Positions 61,793 to 64,000 of a stretch of 64,000 nt of DNA are shown here, in pieces. Location of the stretch: positions 12,009-76,008 of the forward strand of contig NZ_AP022823.1 of NCBI RefSeq assembly GCF_011397115.1, written 5' to 3'. The notes under the pieces were generated by a model. That model saw only the letters and a program-made list of their open reading frames with translations, searched no databases and had not been told where the DNA came from. Each line of letters begins with the position of its first letter. Position 1 is the first letter of the stretch. This DNA is from Enterococcus saigonensis (lineage in GTDB: Bacteria > Bacillota > Bacilli > Lactobacillales > Enterococcaceae). The position numbers and the translations under genes were made by a program.

Positions 61793-61979
61793 GATTCTCC
61801 TCCTGTTTGTTCCTTGTTTTCATACGTCCATCAACGGGTTTTTCTGCATCTTTTGGTATCATCCATGCACGACCAAATTTTTCAGTTCCGTCAATGCGAT
61901 TTTCCTCACATAATTTTTGTATCCGTCTTTCCGATATGCCCCATTTTTCAGAAGCGGCTTTCACAGAAATGTAATCCAT
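61782..61979 (-). CDS. Small helix-turn-helix (excisionase-like) protein
   Basis: A 65-residue protein, MDYISVKAASEKWGISERRIQ, with an excisionase/MerR-type HTH and the typical GRAWMIPKDAEKP wing. The ATG at 61979 has a GGAAG site; longer frames are unsupported. Such proteins are common in mobile elements of Firmicutes. It overlaps bcrR and may be co-expressed with it. Confidence 0.8.
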   Translation of the reverse strand: MDYISVKAASEKWGISERRIQKLCEENRIDGTEKFGRAWMIPKDAEKPVDGRMKTRNKQEENHGI

Positions 61980-62144
61980 AATATCAACTTCCTTTCGCAA
62001 AGAGTATATAATTATTATATACGGAATGACGAATAATAGCAATTTTCTCTCCACTAATACGAAATTATACACTACTAAACATAAAATCATACTTCGTTCA
62101 AATATCATCACCCGAAATGTACAATGATATAGGGTGATATTAAA

Positions 62145-62273
62145 ATGTACCAAGATGAAAGAAAACTTGATTTTAAGCCGTTAGGTATAGCGATAAAAAA
62201 AGCTCGGGAAGCAAAAGGGTGGACACAGGAATATCTTGCCCAACTGGTAGACCTTACGCCACGCTCTATTATG
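62145..62273 (+). pseudogene. XRE-type regulator, 5' fragment cut by IS1216
   Basis: The frame starts MYQDERKLDFKPLGIAIKKA and has the first part of an XRE HTH (WTQEYLAQLVDLTPRSIM) before running into IS1216. Divergent from the small HTH gene. Only 43 codons remain. Confidence 0.75.
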
Positions 62274-63081
62274 GGTTCTGTTGCAAAGTTTCCGATAAGC
62301 TCATTTTGAGGTAAAATAATTGAAAAAGATAGCTTGGAGGAATGAAGATGACTCAGTTCAAAGGAAAACAATTTCAAAAAGACGTGATTATCGTAGCCGT
62401 CGGCTACTATCTTCGGTACAACCTGAGTTATCGTGAAGTGCAGGAAATTCTGTATGACCGAGGAATTCACGTTTGTCACACCACAATTTACCGTTGGGTG
62501 CAAGAATACGGAAAGATTCTTTATCAAATTTGGAAAAAGAAAAACAAACAGTCCTTTTATTCATGGAAAATGGACGAGACTTATATCAAAATTAAAGGAA
62601 AGTGGCATTATTTATATCGCGCTATCGATGTAGATGGCTTAACCTTAGATATCTGGTTACGGAAAAAGCGCGACACACAGGCTGCGTATGCTTTTCTAAA
62701 ACGACTGAAGAACCAGTTTGGAGAACCAAAGGTTCTAGTAACGGATAAAGCACCCTCTATTAAGAGTGCCTTCAGAAAGCTTCAGAAAAATGGACTGTAT
62801 ATAACAACAGAACATCGAACAATCAAGTATCTGAATAATCTGATTGAACAAGACCATCGTCCAATTAAGCGAAGAAACAAATTTTACCAAAGTTTGCGAA
62901 CAGCCTCAACCACGATTAAAGGCATGGAAGCGATTCGAGGAATTTATAAAAAAAGCCGAAAAGAAGGGTCTCTTTTTGGCTTTTCCGTCTGTACAGAAAT
63001 CAAAGGACTATTAGGAATCCCTGCTTAAATAAGAATCATCTTGAAAAACTAATGACCTTTTTGAGACTTTGCAACAGAACC
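62274..63081 (+). mobile_element. IS1216: IS1216, right copy, 808 bp
   Basis: Same ends as the left copy. The outer flank is ATTTTTAG, the shared target duplication. Confidence 0.95.
62348..63028 (+). CDS. tnp: IS1216 transposase (right copy)
   Basis: A 226-residue transposase differing from the left copy by one residue (Glu for Lys in WVQEYGKIL). All DDE residues are present. Confidence 0.95.
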   Translation: MTQFKGKQFQKDVIIVAVGYYLRYNLSYREVQEILYDRGIHVCHTTIYRWVQEYGKILYQIWKKKNKQSFYSWKMDETYIKIKGKWHYLYRAIDVDGLTLDIWLRKKRDTQAAYAFLKRLKNQFGEPKVLVTDKAPSIKSAFRKLQKNGLYITTEHRTIKYLNNLIEQDHRPIKRRNKFYQSLRTASTTIKGMEAIRGIYKKSRKEGSLFGFSVCTEIKGLLGIPA

Positions 63082-63159
63082 ATTTTTAGTTAGTCGTTCA
63101 ACATTCTTTTCTAAACGATCTTCAAATTGCTTTTCGGTGAAGTCAGTAATATTCGCCAT
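63082..63159 (-). pseudogene. zeta toxin, 5' part
   Basis: Encodes MANITDFTEKQFEDRLEKNV and six more residues before the transposon. The start lies 1 bp after the epsilon stop, as in other Inc18 operons. This is the N-terminal helix of zeta that docks against epsilon. The rest of the gene is at 56753-57546. Confidence 0.93.
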
Positions 63160-63160
63160 G

Positions 63161-63433
63161 TTAAGCCACTTTCTCTTTTGTCAAAATTTGTTTTGAATAT
63201 TGATTCATTGACCGCCAATACTCATGAATAGCTTGTAATTCTTCAAATGGTTGTTGAAATAAATCAACTTCTTGTGCCACTTCTAATTGATTTAAAAGAT
63301 TCACTTCTAGTAAACGAGTATTTTTAGTATCTAGTTCATGGTTCAAAACATAGTTTAATACTCGATTATAAACGCTTGCCGATAATTCGTTAATGATCTC
63401 TATTTCAAATGTTTTTTCATACGTAACTGCCAT
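63161..63433 (-). CDS. epsilon antitoxin
   Basis: A 90-residue three-helix antitoxin starting MAVTYEKTFEIEIINELSAS, recognisable as epsilon of the pSM19035-type module. It blocks the ATP site of zeta. With zeta broken directly downstream it has no toxin partner in this window. It lies 17 bp after omega and is intact. Confidence 0.95.
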   Translation of the reverse strand: MAVTYEKTFEIEIINELSASVYNRVLNYVLNHELDTKNTRLLEVNLLNQLEVAQEVDLFQQPFEELQAIHEYWRSMNQYSKQILTKEKVA

Positions 63434-63450
63434 TTCATTTTCACTCCTTT

Positions 63451-63666
63451 TTAAAGTTTATCAGGTAAATATTTCCGTATATATTCTTCTAAGGCTTGAT
63501 CCATAACTTCTTTTACGTTTCCGCCATTTTTTGCTGTTTCAATTTTTATAATATGGTGTAAGTCAGCACGAACACGAACCGTCTTATCTCCCATTATATC
63601 TTTTTTTGCACTGATTGGTGTATCATTTCGTTTTGCTTTTTGTGCGCCTAAATTTCCCACAATCAC
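63451..63666 (-). CDS. omega repressor/partition protein
   Basis: A 71-residue ribbon-helix-helix protein, full length, starting at GTG (MIVGNLGAQKAKRND) and ending LEEYIRKYLPDKL. It represses the omega-epsilon-zeta and delta promoters and, with ParA-like delta, segregates the plasmid by binding heptad arrays. Its operator array lies just upstream. The other copy, at 1027-1266, is truncated. Confidence 0.96.
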   Translation of the reverse strand: MIVGNLGAQKAKRNDTPISAKKDIMGDKTVRVRADLHHIIKIETAKNGGNVKEVMDQALEEYIRKYLPDKL

Positions 63667-63708
63667 TCACTTCTTTCTATTTCTTCTTATTCTTATTTTA
63701 TCATCAAC

Positions 63709-63757
63709 AATCACAAATCACAAGTGATTTGTGATTAATCACTTGTGATTTGTGATT
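63709..63757. promoter_or_regulatory. Seven contiguous omega-binding heptads
   Basis: Seven WATCACW-type units in mixed orientation fill the gap between the omega gene and the delta stop codon. They serve as operator and centromere for omega. Confidence 0.88.
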
Positions 63758-64000
63758 CTATTCTTTTTCGTTTTCTAATTGAATAATTCGCTCAAGCATT
63801 TCAAAAAATACGTTCTCATACATGGATAAAACTTTTTTGTCATAGCCTTTGTGTTCTGTAATTCCATTTTTAGACCAGGTACTTACTTTATTACTTCGCT
63901 TGATAATATTTTGGAAAACCAAGTTATCTTCTTTATGTTGCTTGTACAGTTCTTCCAGGTTTGATTTTATCGTTGCGCTGTCCGTATCAACTAAATAAGG
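63758..64000 (-). CDS. delta, ParA-family ATPase, C-terminal part (cut by window end)
   Basis: The last 80 codons are present: VDTDSATIKSNLEELYKQ to ERIIQLENEKE. I recognise this as the end of delta, the ParA-type partner of omega in Inc18 plasmids. The N-terminal ATPase domain lies beyond the window. It gives the plasmid a second partition system besides ParA/ParB at 23-24 kb. Confidence 0.88.
   Translation of the reverse strand, partial: PYLVDTDSATIKSNLEELYKQHKEDNLVFQNIIKRSNKVSTWSKNGITEHKGYDKKVLSMYENVFFEMLERIIQLENEKE

Larger units (their letters stand above)
57547..63081. mobile_element. IS1216 composite transposon carrying bcrABDR
   Basis: Two IS1216 copies in the same orientation bracket the bacitracin genes. 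The 8-bp sequence ATTTTTAG lies directly outside both ends (57539-57546 and 63082-63089). This is a target duplication, showing that the whole unit inserted into zeta. The inner IS flanks (CATTGGTT and TCTATTAT) differ. Confidence 0.95.

Overview
The window looks like a large mosaic plasmid of Enterococcus, most likely Enterococcus faecium or a close relative. The evidence is low GC, Inc18-type backbone genes (type IA topoisomerase, serine resolvase, omega-epsilon-zeta, delta), several IS1216/IS6-family copies, IS30-family elements, and erm(B), bcrABDR and a narAB-like ionophore transporter together. That combination suggests (as inference) an animal or poultry background. No ribosomal RNA, tRNA, CRISPR array or conjugation operon is visible.

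Layout. 0-4.4 kb: erm(B) with its leader peptide, a truncated omega gene with ten operator heptads, topoisomerase and resolvase. 4.4-5.5 kb: decayed sequence with padR and ISL3 remnants, a perfect 28-bp palindrome and a diverged direct repeat. 5.5-13.9 kb: a pilus operon (vWA tip adhesin, two smaller LPXTG pilins, two class C sortases). 14-16.8 kb: remnants of carotenoid genes crtM/crtN, a rhodanese fused in frame to an IS30 transposase domain, thioredoxin, YidD and a resolvase remnant. 16.8-18.7 kb: FetAB-like transporter and a cupin. 19.4-24.8 kb: an Rgg-like remnant and the replicon, with a diverged Inc18-type Rep, a probable antisense RNA, and ParA/ParB bracketed by arrays of GTATAAGWTATAC palindromes.

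24.8-30 kb: a broken SOS-controlled Y-family polymerase, an IS6-family copy, and a cluster that looks defence-related (DUF4062 fragment, HigBA-like pair, Abi-C-like protein, Fic-like protein with a degenerate active site) next to a tyrosine recombinase. 30-49 kb: a metal-resistance island with two P1B-4 ATPases, three kinds of ArsR repressor, LspA, a CDF exporter and two CadD/CadX copies around a YefM/YoeB toxin-antitoxin pair. It is interrupted by nested IS30 elements, an M23 peptidase gene, an IS3 element, a PBECR4-like gene and a second tyrosine recombinase. 49.5-57.5 kb: Inc18-like accessory genes, two copies of a ~295-bp foldback element, a zeta fragment, narAB with a TetR regulator, a broken J-domain paralogue and the 3' part of zeta. 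57.5-63.1 kb: an IS1216 composite transposon carrying bcrABDR inserted in zeta with an 8-bp target duplication. 63.1-64 kb: the zeta start, epsilon, omega, seven heptads and the delta C-terminus.

Together the genes give replication and two partition systems (ParAB and delta/omega), several addiction modules (one inactivated), resistance to macrolides, bacitracin, ionophores (probable) and divalent metals, and surface pili. The most unusual structure is the duplicated ~295-bp foldback element at 50.45-50.74 and 51.30-51.60 kb, whose terminal arms differ between copies but stay perfectly complementary within each copy, with a matching empty site at 56.68 kb.
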